Numbered from the stretch's first letter, positions 42,241 to 51,359 are shown. The stretch is DNA of 52,824 nt from Clostridia bacterium (GCA_030530315.1 JAUMVG010000017.1:1-52824), one strand, 5' to 3'. Numbers and translations: made by a program. Notes: a model not told the origin generated them from the letters alone.

Positions 42241-42861
42241 GTGATTTCTTTTTTGCAGATGAACGTGCATGCCGGTGAGCTGCTGTTTGAGGACGACTTT
42301 CCCACGGGCGACCTTGGGGACCGTTGGGAGGTCTCCGGAGGAGAATGGCAGGCGCGGGACGGCGTGCTGACGGGGCGGTTTCGCGGCAACGGCGGCGGGC
42401 TGATCTACTCCCGCGCGGCGTTTCCCGGCGACGTCCTGCTGGACTTCACCGGCAGGATGCTCTCGCCCTGCGACAACGACCTGAACTTCACCTTCCGCGC
42501 GGACGGCTGGGACTACGTGAACAACGACGCGCACATCGGCTATGTCGGCGGGCTGAACGGTTGGTGGACGAAGTGCGCGGGCCTGGAGCGCTATCCAAGC
42601 TGCGACCTGCGGGCGCTGTGCGGCTTCAGGGCCGAGCCGGACCGGGACTACCACATCCAGACGGGCATCGTGGACAACATCTGCTTCCTGGCCGTGGATG
42701 GCGAACCGATCCTGGTGCTGTCGGACCCCGACCCCATCGTCGCGCCGGACTGCGCGCGGGTCGGACTGGGGACCTACTGCTCGCAGATCGAGTTCAGGCG
42801 GTTCAGGGTGTACCGGGCGGTGAAGGAGACCGTGGAGCGCAGCTACACGGCCCGGTTTTAA
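42241..42861 (+). CDS. Concanavalin-A-like fold protein (DUF1961/DUF1080-like)
   Basis: 206 residues from GTG 42241, chosen for GGAGG 8 bases upstream. Sequence pattern LLFEDDFPTGDLGDRWEVSGGEWQARDGVLTGRF followed by DLNFTFRADGWDYVNND and FRRFRVYRA is that of jelly-roll carbohydrate-active or lectin-like proteins. No signal peptide. The GH28 gene nearby suggests plant-polysaccharide metabolism, but catalytic residues cannot be named. Confidence 0.65.
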   Translation: MISFLQMNVHAGELLFEDDFPTGDLGDRWEVSGGEWQARDGVLTGRFRGNGGGLIYSRAAFPGDVLLDFTGRMLSPCDNDLNFTFRADGWDYVNNDAHIGYVGGLNGWWTKCAGLERYPSCDLRALCGFRAEPDRDYHIQTGIVDNICFLAVDGEPILVLSDPDPIVAPDCARVGLGTYCSQIEFRRFRVYRAVKETVERSYTARF

Positions 42862-42970
42862 TCGGATGGGAAAGGGCGGTCCCCGGAAAGGGACCGACCG
42901 TGGAGCGCGTCGCTCTGGAAATAGGCGGCGCGCCTTGTTCTGCCACCTCGCCGCCCCTGCCGCGGCGGCG

Positions 42971-44320
42971 TCAGGCCAGTTCCTGCATGCGCGCGCGATA
43001 GCAGCGCAGGAAATAGAGCAGCTCCGAGACGCCGGTGATCGTCCAGCTGAATATGTAGAGCAGGTACAGCGAGAGGATCGTGTGAAAGTGGGCGAACACG
43101 GTGAACACCCAGACCACGCGGAACACGCAGGAGCCGAGTATGACGATGATCATGGGCACGAAGCTCTTTCCCAGGCCCCGGGAGGCCGCGATGGTGCAGT
43201 CCATCAGCGCGGAGAAGGCGTAGGAGCAGCCCATGACCCGCAGGCGGATCAGCCCGGCTTCGGCCACCGCCGCGTCCTTGGTGAACAGCGACAGGAACTG
43301 GCGACCGAGGAGCACCAGCGCGCCGCTCATGACCGCCGCGATGCCAAAGGACAGCGAGAGGCACAGGATATAGCTCCTGCGGACGCGGTCCCGCTTGCGC
43401 GCGCCGAAGTTGCGGCTCATGAAACTGGCGCAGGCGGTGTAGACGGCGGCCATCACGTCGTAGACGAGGGCGTCGGCGTTGGCCGCGGCGGCGTTGCCCT
43501 CCACCATCACGGCGTCGAAGGTGTTCACGCCCGCCTGGATGAACAGGTTTGCGATGGCGAAGATGGCGTTTTGCAGGCCGGAGGGCACGGAGATGCCCAG
43601 CACCTGGCGGCACTTGTCCGGGTGAAGCCGGAGCAGCCCGCGGTGCAGCCCGTAGGACTCGTGGCGGTGGGACAGGGATAGCACGATCAGCCCTGCGGAC
43701 ACGTACTGGGAGAGGGCCGACGCCAGCGCCACGCCCGCCTCGGCCATGCCGAAGCCGATGACGAACAGCAGGTTCAGAACCACGTTCAACGCGCCGGCGA
43801 TGGACAGGAACATCAGCGGGCGGCGCGTATCCCCCGCGGCGGAGAGTACGCCGTTGCCGAAATTGAACAGGGCAAGGGCGGGCATGCCCAGCAGGTAGAT
43901 GCGAAGATAGCGGATCGCGCCGTTCAGCAGCACGTCCTTCGTGCCCAGCAGCATCAGCAGCGCCGGCGCGAACGCGATGCCCACCATAAGCAGCAGGACC
44001 CCGGTGAACAACAGCAGCAGCGCCGAGGTGTGCACCGTCTCTGATACGTCCCGGTGGCGCTCCGCGCCCAGGTAGCGCGCCACGGTCACGTTGACGCCGC
44101 TGCCCATGCCGATCATGAAGCCGGTGAACAACGATACCAGGATCGTCGTGGACCCCACCGCGCCGAGGGCCTCGGCCCCGGCGAAGCGCCCGACGACGGC
44201 GATGTCCGACATGTTGAACAGCACCTGCAGCACGTTGGAAAGCATCAGCGGCAGGCTGAAGCGCACGATGGATGAAAACAGCGGTCCCTCCGTCAGGGAA
44301 AGGCTGCGGGTATTGAACAT
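42971..44320 (-). CDS. MATE-family efflux transporter (2)
   Basis: 449 residues from ATG 44320 (GGAGG 10 bases upstream). Twelve helices: FSLPLMLSNVLQVLFNMSDIAVVGRFAG opens the first bundle, LGISVPSGLQNAIFAIANLFIQAGVNTF the second. ACASFMSRNFGARKRDRVRRSY is the conserved loop. It is only distantly related to the MATE protein at 37732. Substrate unknown. Confidence 0.93.
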   Translation of the reverse strand: MFNTRSLSLTEGPLFSSIVRFSLPLMLSNVLQVLFNMSDIAVVGRFAGAEALGAVGSTTILVSLFTGFMIGMGSGVNVTVARYLGAERHRDVSETVHTSALLLLFTGVLLLMVGIAFAPALLMLLGTKDVLLNGAIRYLRIYLLGMPALALFNFGNGVLSAAGDTRRPLMFLSIAGALNVVLNLLFVIGFGMAEAGVALASALSQYVSAGLIVLSLSHRHESYGLHRGLLRLHPDKCRQVLGISVPSGLQNAIFAIANLFIQAGVNTFDAVMVEGNAAAANADALVYDVMAAVYTACASFMSRNFGARKRDRVRRSYILCLSLSFGIAAVMSGALVLLGRQFLSLFTKDAAVAEAGLIRLRVMGCSYAFSALMDCTIAASRGLGKSFVPMIIVILGSCVFRVVWVFTVFAHFHTILSLYLLYIFSWTITGVSELLYFLRCYRARMQELA

Positions 44321-44338
44321 AGCGGCGATTCCTCCCAT

Positions 44339-44504
44339 TCCAAGGCACTATTATAGCCTTCGTCGACAGGAACGCTACCCGATTCCGTTTAAATGTTGTG
44401 TACGATAAAATGATTGTCGGCGCGTCCCTGAACGCTTCGCTAAGCCTGCGGCAACAGGACTCGCCGACCCGGAAAACGCTTCGTTTTCCCGATCATGAAT
44501 AATT
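44339..44504. other. Intergenic region between the second MATE gene and the GH28 terminator
   Basis: Contains the upstream region of the MATE gene and a hairpin GGAAAACG/CGTTTTCC near 44471-44489. No gene seen. Confidence 0.4.
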
Positions 44505-44546
44505 TAAACAAACTCCCGCGGGCGGCGCGGAAGGCCGGCCCGCGGG
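44505..44546 (-). terminator. Terminator of the GH28 gene
   Basis: Minus-strand GCCCGCGGGCCGGC folds with GCCGCCCGCGGG (44515-44546) and is followed by AGTTTGTTTAAA. Confidence 0.7.
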
Positions 44547-44562
44547 CGAGGGACGCGCGGCG

Positions 44563-45879
44563 TCAGGAGATCACCGTGTTGTCGTCGGTCAGCGTGGTGA
44601 CGCTGTCCGGGAAGTCGATGGTCTGCTTGGGGGTGATCCTGACGCGCTCTGCGCGGAGGTTCTCCACGGCCTCCGGGCGCAGATCGGCGTTGGCGGCGAC
44701 GATGTCCAGGTCCTCGAGGGCGAAGTCCTTCAGGTGATAGTGGGCCTCGTCCGCGCGGACGTTGAAGAAGGTGTCGCACTCGAACCGGCAGTTCCTGACG
44801 GTGACGTGCTCGCAGGCGGAGATGGGCATGTCCTCCCGTCCCTGGCGGTCGTAGAACTGGGACCAGGGATTGATGTTGATGAAGTTCGCGGCCTTTCCGC
44901 GGATGTTCTCCACCAGCACGTGCTCGTAGCGCTGGGGCGTGTCCGGGCGCAGCTTCATCCACAGCAGGTTGTATCCCGTGCCCACCTCGATGTTGCGGAA
45001 CACCACGTTGCGGGTGTGGATGTTCTCGGAGCCGAAGGTCAGGCAGCCGTGGCAGAAGCCGTAGACGCAGTCCTCGATCAGGATGTTCTCGTTCGCGCCG
45101 TTCTCCGGCTGCTCGTCCGCCCAGGCGCCCTTGCCGCCCTTGAGGGCCACGGCGTCGTCGTTGACGGCCATCGTGCAGCCCTTCACCAGCACGTCCGTGC
45201 AGGCGTCGATGTCGATGGCGTCTGAGCTGGGCGCGCCCACCGGCTCGTGGGGCGAGAGGATGCGGCAGCCGACGTACTTCACCCGGCGGCACTTGTACAG
45301 GTGGTTGGTCCAGAAGGGCGCGTTTTGCAGCGTCACGCCGGTCACCAGCACGTTCTCGCAGCGGGCGATGTACACCAGCCGGGGGCGCTGGGTGTCCTTG
45401 TTGGTGCACTGGGGATTCCAGGCGCGGCGCAGCCAGAAGTCCTGCCAGTACCTGAGGCCGTTGCCGTCGATGACGCCCTCGCCGGCGATGGTGAAGCCGT
45501 CGAGGCCCTCCGCGTTGATCAGCGCCGGGAAGTACAGGCAGTTCTGCCCCTCGATGCGGGTCTCGCACAGGGGGAAGTCGCGGATGTCGTCGCTGCCTAT
45601 CAGCGTCGCCCCGGCGCAGAGGTACAGGTGGACGCCCTGCCGGAAGTGCAGCGCGCCGGAGAGATACGTGCCCTCCGTCACGACGATCACGCCGCCGCCC
45701 TCCGCCGCGGCCCGGTCGATCAGGGTCTGGATCGCCGCCGTCTGGAGCGTGCCGTCCCCCGGAATGCCCCACTCGTCAAAGCGGTACGGCCTGCCCAGGG
45801 CGTCGAGGGTGACCTTCGGGATCTCGGAAAACCAGGGGTCCATGGCGCTGCCGTCCGGAAAGAATCGGCTGTTCTCCAT
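44563..45879 (-). CDS. GH28-family (polygalacturonase-like) enzyme, cytoplasmic
   Basis: 438 residues, no signal peptide. It has the right-handed beta-helix pattern. The pectin-enzyme opening is GDGTLQTAAIQTLIDRAAAEGGGVIVVTEGTYLSGAL. GH28 active-site blocks are present in altered form: SSDAIDID (residues 218-225, for NTDGID), NDDAVALKGG (240-249, both Asp kept), FCHGCLTFGSE (for GHG) and WMKLRPD (for RIK, Lys kept). This resembles rhamnogalacturonan-acting or unsaturated-oligogalacturonide members that work inside the cell. It stands alone as a single transcript. Confidence 0.88.
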   Translation of the reverse strand: MENSRFFPDGSAMDPWFSEIPKVTLDALGRPYRFDEWGIPGDGTLQTAAIQTLIDRAAAEGGGVIVVTEGTYLSGALHFRQGVHLYLCAGATLIGSDDIRDFPLCETRIEGQNCLYFPALINAEGLDGFTIAGEGVIDGNGLRYWQDFWLRRAWNPQCTNKDTQRPRLVYIARCENVLVTGVTLQNAPFWTNHLYKCRRVKYVGCRILSPHEPVGAPSSDAIDIDACTDVLVKGCTMAVNDDAVALKGGKGAWADEQPENGANENILIEDCVYGFCHGCLTFGSENIHTRNVVFRNIEVGTGYNLLWMKLRPDTPQRYEHVLVENIRGKAANFININPWSQFYDRQGREDMPISACEHVTVRNCRFECDTFFNVRADEAHYHLKDFALEDLDIVAANADLRPEAVENLRAERVRITPKQTIDFPDSVTTLTDDNTVIS

Positions 45880-46116
45880 TGCAAGTCATGCTCCCTTCTC
45901 GGGTCGAGTCGGTTGAACCGTGTCTGTTTCACCGCCATTGTACCACAGCTTCCGCCTTTTACCAAGCCCGGGGTGGCGGGAGAGGCGGCCGCACTCTGTT
46001 ATTTTTTGAAACCGCCCGCGCCGGTCGCTTTACAGATAATGCCCGTCACAGTATAATCAAGGAAATGCAATGGGGAATCCCCCGCACGCGGGGGCCCCGG
46101 ATGGCGAGGACATGCG
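45880..46116. other. Divergent intergenic region, GH28 and DUF89 genes
   Basis: 237 bases that must hold both promoters. I see no clear -35/-10 pair or repeat. GAGGACATGCG before 46117 is the DUF89 RBS. Confidence 0.4.
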
Positions 46117-46959
46117 ATGAAGCTGAACGAGGGCTGCGCGAAGTGCCTGATGGACAAGCAGCGGGAGAAGTGCGCGGACGAGGGATACCTTTCGGAGGTC
46201 CGGCGGCTGCTGGAGGATCGGCGGGAGGACGACTGCTCGCCCTACATGGTGTATCTCTTCAACGAGGCCTACGCCCGGCGGTTTGGCCCGGGCAAGGACT
46301 ACGGCGCGATCAAGCGGCAGTACAACGACCTGGTGCTGGGCATGGAGGCGCGGCTGCGCGACCGGCTTCGCGCCGAGGAGGACCCCCTGGCGGCGTCGCT
46401 GGCGCTGGCGCGGATCGGGAACTACATAGACTTCGGCGCGCTGGAGTCCGTGGACGCGGAGACCTTCCTGTCGCTGTTCGAGGACCTTTCCTTGAGCGAA
46501 CGGGACGGGGCGGTCTACGATTCCTTCCTGCGGGCCTGCGCCGACGGGCAGCGCTTTCTGCTGATCTGCGACAACTGCGGGGAGATCGCCCTGGACAAGC
46601 TGTTCCTGGAGCAGCTGCACGCCCGCTTTCCCGCGCTGGAGCTGACGGCGATGGTCCGGGGCGGCGACGTGCTGAACGACGCCACCGCAGAGGACGCCGA
46701 ATACGTGGGCATCGACCGGCTGGCCCGGGTCGTCTCCAATGGCCTGCCCATCCCGGGGACGGTGGTCAAGGCCCTCTCCCCGCAGGCGCGGGCGGCTCTG
46801 GACGGGGCGGACGTGATCCTGGCCAAGGGCCAGGGCAACTACGAGTCGCTGTCCGGACAGGGGCGGCGCGTGTTCTACGCGTTTTTGTGCAAGTGCGCGC
46901 TGTTTACGACGCGCTTTAAGGTGCCAAAGCTGACGGGCATGCTGGTGGAGGAAGAATGA
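46117..46959 (+). CDS. DUF89/ARMT1-like family, damage-control phosphatase type
   Basis: 280 residues. N-terminal CAKC (Cys7, Cys10) is typical of the prokaryotic subgroup. The metal-site block is FLLICDNCGEIALDK (family form D-N-x-G-E), followed by VRGGDVLNDAT and the end motif LAKGQGNYESL. Members hydrolyse phosphometabolites using a divalent metal. Next gene is recF, 34 bases downstream, so they are probably cotranscribed. Confidence 0.88.
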   Translation: MKLNEGCAKCLMDKQREKCADEGYLSEVRRLLEDRREDDCSPYMVYLFNEAYARRFGPGKDYGAIKRQYNDLVLGMEARLRDRLRAEEDPLAASLALARIGNYIDFGALESVDAETFLSLFEDLSLSERDGAVYDSFLRACADGQRFLLICDNCGEIALDKLFLEQLHARFPALELTAMVRGGDVLNDATAEDAEYVGIDRLARVVSNGLPIPGTVVKALSPQARAALDGADVILAKGQGNYESLSGQGRRVFYAFLCKCALFTTRFKVPKLTGMLVEEE

Positions 46960-46993
46960 CAGGGCTCCAAGGGAGCGCAAAGGTGGCGGCGGA

Positions 46994-48082
46994 ATGATCA
47001 TCACCCGGGCACAACTGAACAACTATCGCAGCTACATTTCCTGCGAGCTCGTGCCCTGCGAGGGCGTGAACGTGCTGCTGGGCGACAACGGCCAGGGCAA
47101 GACCAACGTGCTGGAGGCGCTGTACGTGTGCTGCACGGGGCGCTCCCACCGCACCCGGCAGGACCGGGAGCTGATCCGCTGGGGCGAGGACTTCGCCTCG
47201 GTGAAGGTGGAGGCCCAGCGCCGGGACGGCTCCCACGAGGTGGAGATCCTGATGCCCGCCCTGGGACGGCGCAGGATCAAGATCGCCGGGCAGGAGATCT
47301 CCCGCTCCGGCGAACTGATGGGTCACGTCACCGGCGTGCTGTTCTCCCCGGAGGACCTGCGCACCGTGAAGGACGGCCCCGCCGAGCGCCGCCGCTTCGT
47401 GGACATGGCCCTGTCGCAGATCAAGCCTGCCTATTACTACGCCCTGCAGCGCTACGCCCGGGCCCTGAAGCAGCGCAACGAGGCGCTGAAGGCCGTCGCC
47501 GCCCAGCCCGCCTTCATGGCCACGCTGGACGCCTGGGACGAGCAGCTGGCCACGGCGGGTGCGGAGCTGATGCGGCACCGCAGGGCCTACGTGGAGCAGC
47601 TGAGCCGTACGGCCTCGGAGACCCACAGGAGCATCGCCGACGGGCGGGAGAAGCTGGAGATCCGTTACCTGCCCAGCGTGACCATGGGGGACGACGTGCA
47701 GTCCAACCTGGAGGCGCTGTTCGGCGCCCGGGAGAACGACGTCCGCCGGATGACCACCACCGTGGGCGCCCACCGGGACGACGTGCAGATCCTGGTGGAG
47801 GGCCGGGATGTGCGGGCCTTCGGCTCCCAGGGGCAGCAGCGCACCGCGGCGCTGTCCATGCGGCTTTCCGAATTGGACGTGATGCGGGAACAGCTGGGCG
47901 AGTGGCCCATGCTGATGCTGGACGACGTGATGAGCGAGCTGGACCCCGGCCGCCGCCGCCAGCTGGTCAGCCACCTGAAGGGCATACAGACCTTTATCAC
48001 CTGCACCGACGCCGAGGACCTGGCCGGGGCCGAGGTGGGCAGGGCCTGGCGGGTGGAGAACGGAGAACTGAGAGAGGCCTGA
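46994..48082 (+). CDS. recF: DNA replication/repair protein RecF
   Basis: 362 residues, the usual RecF length. Walker A GDNGQGKTN (residues 30-38) in NVLLGDNGQGKTNVLEALY, the segment VLFSPEDLRTVKDGPAERRRFVD, the SMC/RecF signature FGSQGQQRTAALSMRLSE, and Walker B MLMLDDVMSELDPGRR. RecF binds gapped DNA and helps load RecA. It is not next to dnaA, dnaN or gyrB here. Confidence 0.96.
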   Translation: MIITRAQLNNYRSYISCELVPCEGVNVLLGDNGQGKTNVLEALYVCCTGRSHRTRQDRELIRWGEDFASVKVEAQRRDGSHEVEILMPALGRRRIKIAGQEISRSGELMGHVTGVLFSPEDLRTVKDGPAERRRFVDMALSQIKPAYYYALQRYARALKQRNEALKAVAAQPAFMATLDAWDEQLATAGAELMRHRRAYVEQLSRTASETHRSIADGREKLEIRYLPSVTMGDDVQSNLEALFGARENDVRRMTTTVGAHRDDVQILVEGRDVRAFGSQGQQRTAALSMRLSELDVMREQLGEWPMLMLDDVMSELDPGRRRQLVSHLKGIQTFITCTDAEDLAGAEVGRAWRVENGELREA

Positions 48083-48093
48083 TGGAAAGGCGA

Positions 48094-48140
48094 ATAAAGT
48101 GAAGGCGGGATCGGAGGCTCCGGTCCTGCCTTCACTTTAT
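48094..48140. terminator. Bidirectional hairpin between recF and the racemase gene
   Basis: A 17-bp stem (48094-48110 with 48124-48140) with a single G-U pair encloses a 13-base loop. The stop codon of the minus-strand gene lies in it. No strong T-run on either side. Confidence 0.65.
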
Positions 48141-48955
48141 GCGTCGATCTCCACGCGGCCCTCCTCCAGCAGGACGACCCTGCCGGTGATGGTCAGCATG
48201 GTCAGCGCGCCGCTCGCGTCCAGCCGGGCCCGCGCGGTGATGCTGCCTCCGGGCTGGAGGACGTCGACCTCGCGGTCCCGCCCGTCCCGGACGGCCAGCC
48301 AGCCGCCCACGGCGGCGGAGCCGCTGCCGCAGCCGTGCTCCCGCACCAGCGTGCCCGCGCTGGGCACGTACACCAGCGGGTCGATGGTGGCGGCGGCCTC
48401 GTCCCAGAGCAGCGCGCCCAGGGCGTCAGCGGCGATCTGCCGGTTCCACTCCGGCAGGCGGCGGCGCAGCTGGGCCTCGTCCAGCCCCGCCCCCGCGGGA
48501 AGGAGCAGGTGGGTGATGCCGGGCATCTCCACGGCGGGGACCGTCATGCTGCCGCCGTCCACGAGGATCTCGCGCAGCCCCAGCCGGGTGGGCAGGGGCA
48601 TCCGCACGGTGCCGATCCAGCCGTCCGCCTCCCGCCGGATGCGGCAGGGGACGGGGGTGTCGCAGCCGGAGACCTCGATCACCGGCTCCGAGACCGCGCC
48701 GGGGGCGAGCCCCGCATCGCGGCACAGCACCGCGCCCAGGGACATGGAGGCGTTGCCGCAGAACTCGCCGCCCATCATCTGCAGGCGGGCGCAGGCGCGG
48801 GGGTCGGCGGCGGGCTCCACATAGCCCACCTGCTCGCCGCCCACGGCCTTTAGCAGCCTGGCCGCGACGGCGGCCTGCCTGTCGCGGGGGACGTGGCTCG
48901 TGACCAGCAGCGTGATGTTGCCCGTGGGACTGAGCTTGATGTAGTCGATCGTCAT
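48137..48955 (-). CDS. CntK/DapF-fold amino-acid racemase or epimerase
   Basis: 272 residues of the two-cysteine, PLP-independent epimerase fold. Cys66 lies in MMGGEFCGNASMS and Cys209 in REHGCGSGSAAVG, the catalytic thiol pair. As I recall the CntK histidine racemase of staphylopine synthesis, it shares KLSPTGNITLLV, GGEFCGNA, IEVSGC, PLVYVP and QPGGSI. It is more like CntK than diaminopimelate epimerase. It is the last gene of the amino-acid importer operon (55 bases after the ATPase), suggesting that it racemises the imported amino acid. No cntL or cntM is seen. Confidence 0.8.
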   Translation of the reverse strand: MTIDYIKLSPTGNITLLVTSHVPRDRQAAVAARLLKAVGGEQVGYVEPAADPRACARLQMMGGEFCGNASMSLGAVLCRDAGLAPGAVSEPVIEVSGCDTPVPCRIRREADGWIGTVRMPLPTRLGLREILVDGGSMTVPAVEMPGITHLLLPAGAGLDEAQLRRRLPEWNRQIAADALGALLWDEAAATIDPLVYVPSAGTLVREHGCGSGSAAVGGWLAVRDGRDREVDVLQPGGSITARARLDASGALTMLTITGRVVLLEEGRVEIDA

Positions 48956-49010
48956 GGCGTGCCTCGCGTGGTTTTCCCGCCGGGGGGCGGCGGGAGGATG
49001 GGTTGCGCTA

Positions 49011-49766
49011 TCAGTTAAAGCGGCTGAGGAACTGCATTGTGCGCTCGTGCCGGGGATTGTTGATGATCTCCTTCGGGTCGCCCTGTTCCACGATCACGCC
49101 GTCGTCCATGAAGATCACGTGGTCGGAAACGTCCCGGGCAAAGGCCATCTCGTGGGTGACGATGACCATCGTCATGTGCTCGGCGGCCAGGGCGCGGATG
49201 ACCTTCAGGATCTCGCCGGTCAGCTCCGGGTCCAGGGCGGAGGTGGGCTCGTCGAAGAAGAGTATCTTCGGCCGCAGCGCCAGCGCCCGGGCGATGGACA
49301 CGCGCTGCTGCTGGCCGCCGGAGAGCTGGTAGGGGTAGGCGTTCTCCCGGTCGGAGAGGCCCATCTTCGCCAGCAGGTCCCGGGCGGTGGCCAGCACCTC
49401 GGCCTTGTCCCGCTTCTGGATCAGCGTGGGGGCCTCGGTGATGTTCTTCAGCACCGTGTAGTGGGGAAAGAGGTTGAAGTTCTGGAACACCAGCCCGAAG
49501 CAGGAGCGAATCTCCTTCAGCTCCGCCGGGGAGGCGTACATGGAGGCGCCGTTCACCTCGGTGACGGCGGATTTGCCCAGGTATTTCAGGGTGCCGCCGT
49601 TCATGGTCTCCAGCAGCGTCGCGCAGCGCAGCAGCGTGGACTTGCCGGAGCCCGAAGGCCCGATGATGGAGACCACCTGGCCCTGGCTGACGGTGAGGGA
49701 AATGTCCCTGAGCACCTCCATGCCGCCGAAGCGCTTGCGGCAGTGCTCGATTTCGAGTATCTTCAT
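49011..49766 (-). CDS. Polar amino-acid ABC ATPase (GlnQ/HisP-like)
   Basis: 251 residues. Walker A GPSGSGKST, signature LSGGQQQRVSIARAL, Walker B ILFFDEPTSALDPEL, H-loop IVTHEMAFARDVSDHVIFMD. It is the standard partner of the permease at 49831 and the binding protein at 50583. Confidence 0.95.
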   Translation of the reverse strand: MKILEIEHCRKRFGGMEVLRDISLTVSQGQVVSIIGPSGSGKSTLLRCATLLETMNGGTLKYLGKSAVTEVNGASMYASPAELKEIRSCFGLVFQNFNLFPHYTVLKNITEAPTLIQKRDKAEVLATARDLLAKMGLSDRENAYPYQLSGGQQQRVSIARALALRPKILFFDEPTSALDPELTGEILKVIRALAAEHMTMVIVTHEMAFARDVSDHVIFMDDGVIVEQGDPKEIINNPRHERTMQFLSRFN

Positions 49767-49830
49767 GGTCGGTCCTTTCCGGCGCGGCGCAGGGAGTGGC
49801 CGCGCTGTGGGATGATGTCTTGCGCTGTTT

Positions 49831-50481
49831 TCAGCGATAGTAGCTCATGGCCTTCTCGCAGCGGGACATGGCGAAGGCCACCACCGTGTTCATCAGGTAG
49901 TAGAACGCGCCTGCGATGACGAAGGGCATGAAGCTGGACTGGCTGTTGGCGATCTGCTTGCCGATGGAGAACATCTCCATGTAGGCCAGCGTGAAGGCCA
50001 TGGAGGTGTCCTTCACCAGGGTGATCACCTCGTTGGTGACGCTGGGCAGGATGTGCTTGACCACCTGGGGCAGTATGATGCGCAGGAAGGTCTGGGACTT
50101 GCTGTAGCCCAACACGTGGGCGGCCTCATACTGGCCCACGGGCATGGCTTCGATGCCACCGCGGTAGATCTCGGCGAAGTAGGCCGCGTAGTTCAGCGAG
50201 AAGGCGATGATGATGGCCAGCAGCTTTTCCTTCACCAGCAGCGTGACGCCGAACAGGTAGAAGGGCCCGTAGGCCACGGCGATCAGCTGGAGCATCAGCG
50301 GGGTGCCGCGCAGCAGCGATATGAAGCCCCGGGTGATGTTTTTGACGACGGCGTTCTTCGACATGCGCATCAGCGCCACCACCAGGCCCAGGGGCAGGGA
50401 GAACAGCAGCGTGAGGAAGAAGATGGCGCAGGTCCTGCCGAGGCCCTCGCTCATCTTGGTGATCATTGCGATGAGTGTCAT
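49831..50481 (-). CDS. Polar amino-acid ABC permease (HisM/GlnP-like)
   Basis: 216 residues, five or six helices. Family motifs RGTPLMLQLIAVAYG and the EAA loop QYEAAHVLGYSKSQTFLRIILPQVVKHILPS are clear. RBS AAGGAG-like sequence precedes. Likely works as a homodimer, as no second permease is present. Confidence 0.94.
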   Translation of the reverse strand: MTLIAMITKMSEGLGRTCAIFFLTLLFSLPLGLVVALMRMSKNAVVKNITRGFISLLRGTPLMLQLIAVAYGPFYLFGVTLLVKEKLLAIIIAFSLNYAAYFAEIYRGGIEAMPVGQYEAAHVLGYSKSQTFLRIILPQVVKHILPSVTNEVITLVKDTSMAFTLAYMEMFSIGKQIANSQSSFMPFVIAGAFYYLMNTVVAFAMSRCEKAMSYYR

Positions 50482-50525
50482 GAAAGGCGGCTCCTTACGG
50501 GTTATCAGGGCTGTTCATAGACGCA

Positions 50526-50560
50526 ATCAAAGGGCGCGCCGGGGAGACGGGCCCTTTGAT
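50526..50560 (-). other. Hairpin between binding-protein and permease genes
   Basis: ATCAAAGGGC (50526-50535) with GCCCTTTGAT (50551-50560): a perfect 10-bp stem. It lies after the binding-protein stop and could raise that gene's message over the downstream genes. Confidence 0.65.
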
Positions 50561-50582
50561 GGTTTTTCGGAAATGGAAGCGG

Positions 50583-51359
50583 TTATTCGGCGGCCAGGCA
50601 CAGCGCGGCGGTGTCCAGGCCGTACTTCTCGGCCAGCTGCACATAGGTGCCGTCCTCGACCAGCTGCATGAAGGCGCCTTCCACCTGGGAGCACATCTCT
50701 GCGTCGGCCTTGCGGAAGCAGATACCGTACTTCTCGGCGGCGAAGGGCTCCTCGACGGTGTAGTAATCGTCGCCGTACTCGGCGATCTTGCCGTTGGCCA
50801 CGCCGATGTCGATGGCGATGGCGTCGATGGCGCCGGCCATCAGCTCGGTGAAGGCCACGTTGTAGTTCTCATAGCGCACCAGCTCGCCGAAGGAGGCGCC
50901 GAAGTCCGCGGCGTCGCCGCCGTCGCTCAGCAGGATGTCCGCGGAGGTGCCCAGCTGCACGCCCACGACCTTGCCGGCCACGTCGTCCAGGGTCTCGATG
51001 CCGCTGCCGACCTTGGTGAGGATCATCTGGGAGTTGTCGGAATAGGCCATGGAGATGGTGTAGGCCTCGGGGTCGATCACGTCGATGGTCAGGCCGGACC
51101 AGATGCAGTCGATCTCATTGGCGTCCAGCTGGATCAGCTTGGTGTCCCAGTTGATGGGCACGATCTCCAGGTCCCAGCCCAGGATCTCGCAGACCTTCTG
51201 GCACATCTCCACGTCGTAGCCGGTGTAGCTGCCGTCGTCGCCCATGTAGGAGTAGGGCGGATACTCGGCGTCAATGCCCATCTTGAAGGCGCCTTCCGCG
51301 CTGGCGCAGGCGATCAGCGCAAACATCAAAACCAGGATCATGGCCAGGAGCTTCTTCAT
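50583..51359 (-). CDS. Family-3 polar amino-acid binding protein
   Basis: 258 residues from ATG 51359 (GGAGG 8 bases upstream). Signal peptide MKKLLAMILVLMFALIACAS; LIAC could be a lipobox, making this the only possible lipoprotein among the six binding proteins. The mature part has AEYPPYSYMGDDGSYTGYDVEMCQKVCEIL and the ligand-pocket segment KLIQLDANEIDCIWSGLTI. The exact amino acid cannot be read, but the adjoining CntK-like racemase makes histidine or another basic amino acid a candidate. Confidence 0.92.
   Translation of the reverse strand: MKKLLAMILVLMFALIACASAEGAFKMGIDAEYPPYSYMGDDGSYTGYDVEMCQKVCEILGWDLEIVPINWDTKLIQLDANEIDCIWSGLTIDVIDPEAYTISMAYSDNSQMILTKVGSGIETLDDVAGKVVGVQLGTSADILLSDGGDAADFGASFGELVRYENYNVAFTELMAGAIDAIAIDIGVANGKIAEYGDDYYTVEEPFAAEKYGICFRKADAEMCSQVEGAFMQLVEDGTYVQLAEKYGLDTAALCLAAE

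Noticed and set aside
48099-48824. 241-codon plus-strand ORF
   Set aside because: It is a shadow of the racemase gene, Ser/Arg/Pro-rich, beginning in a terminator hairpin.
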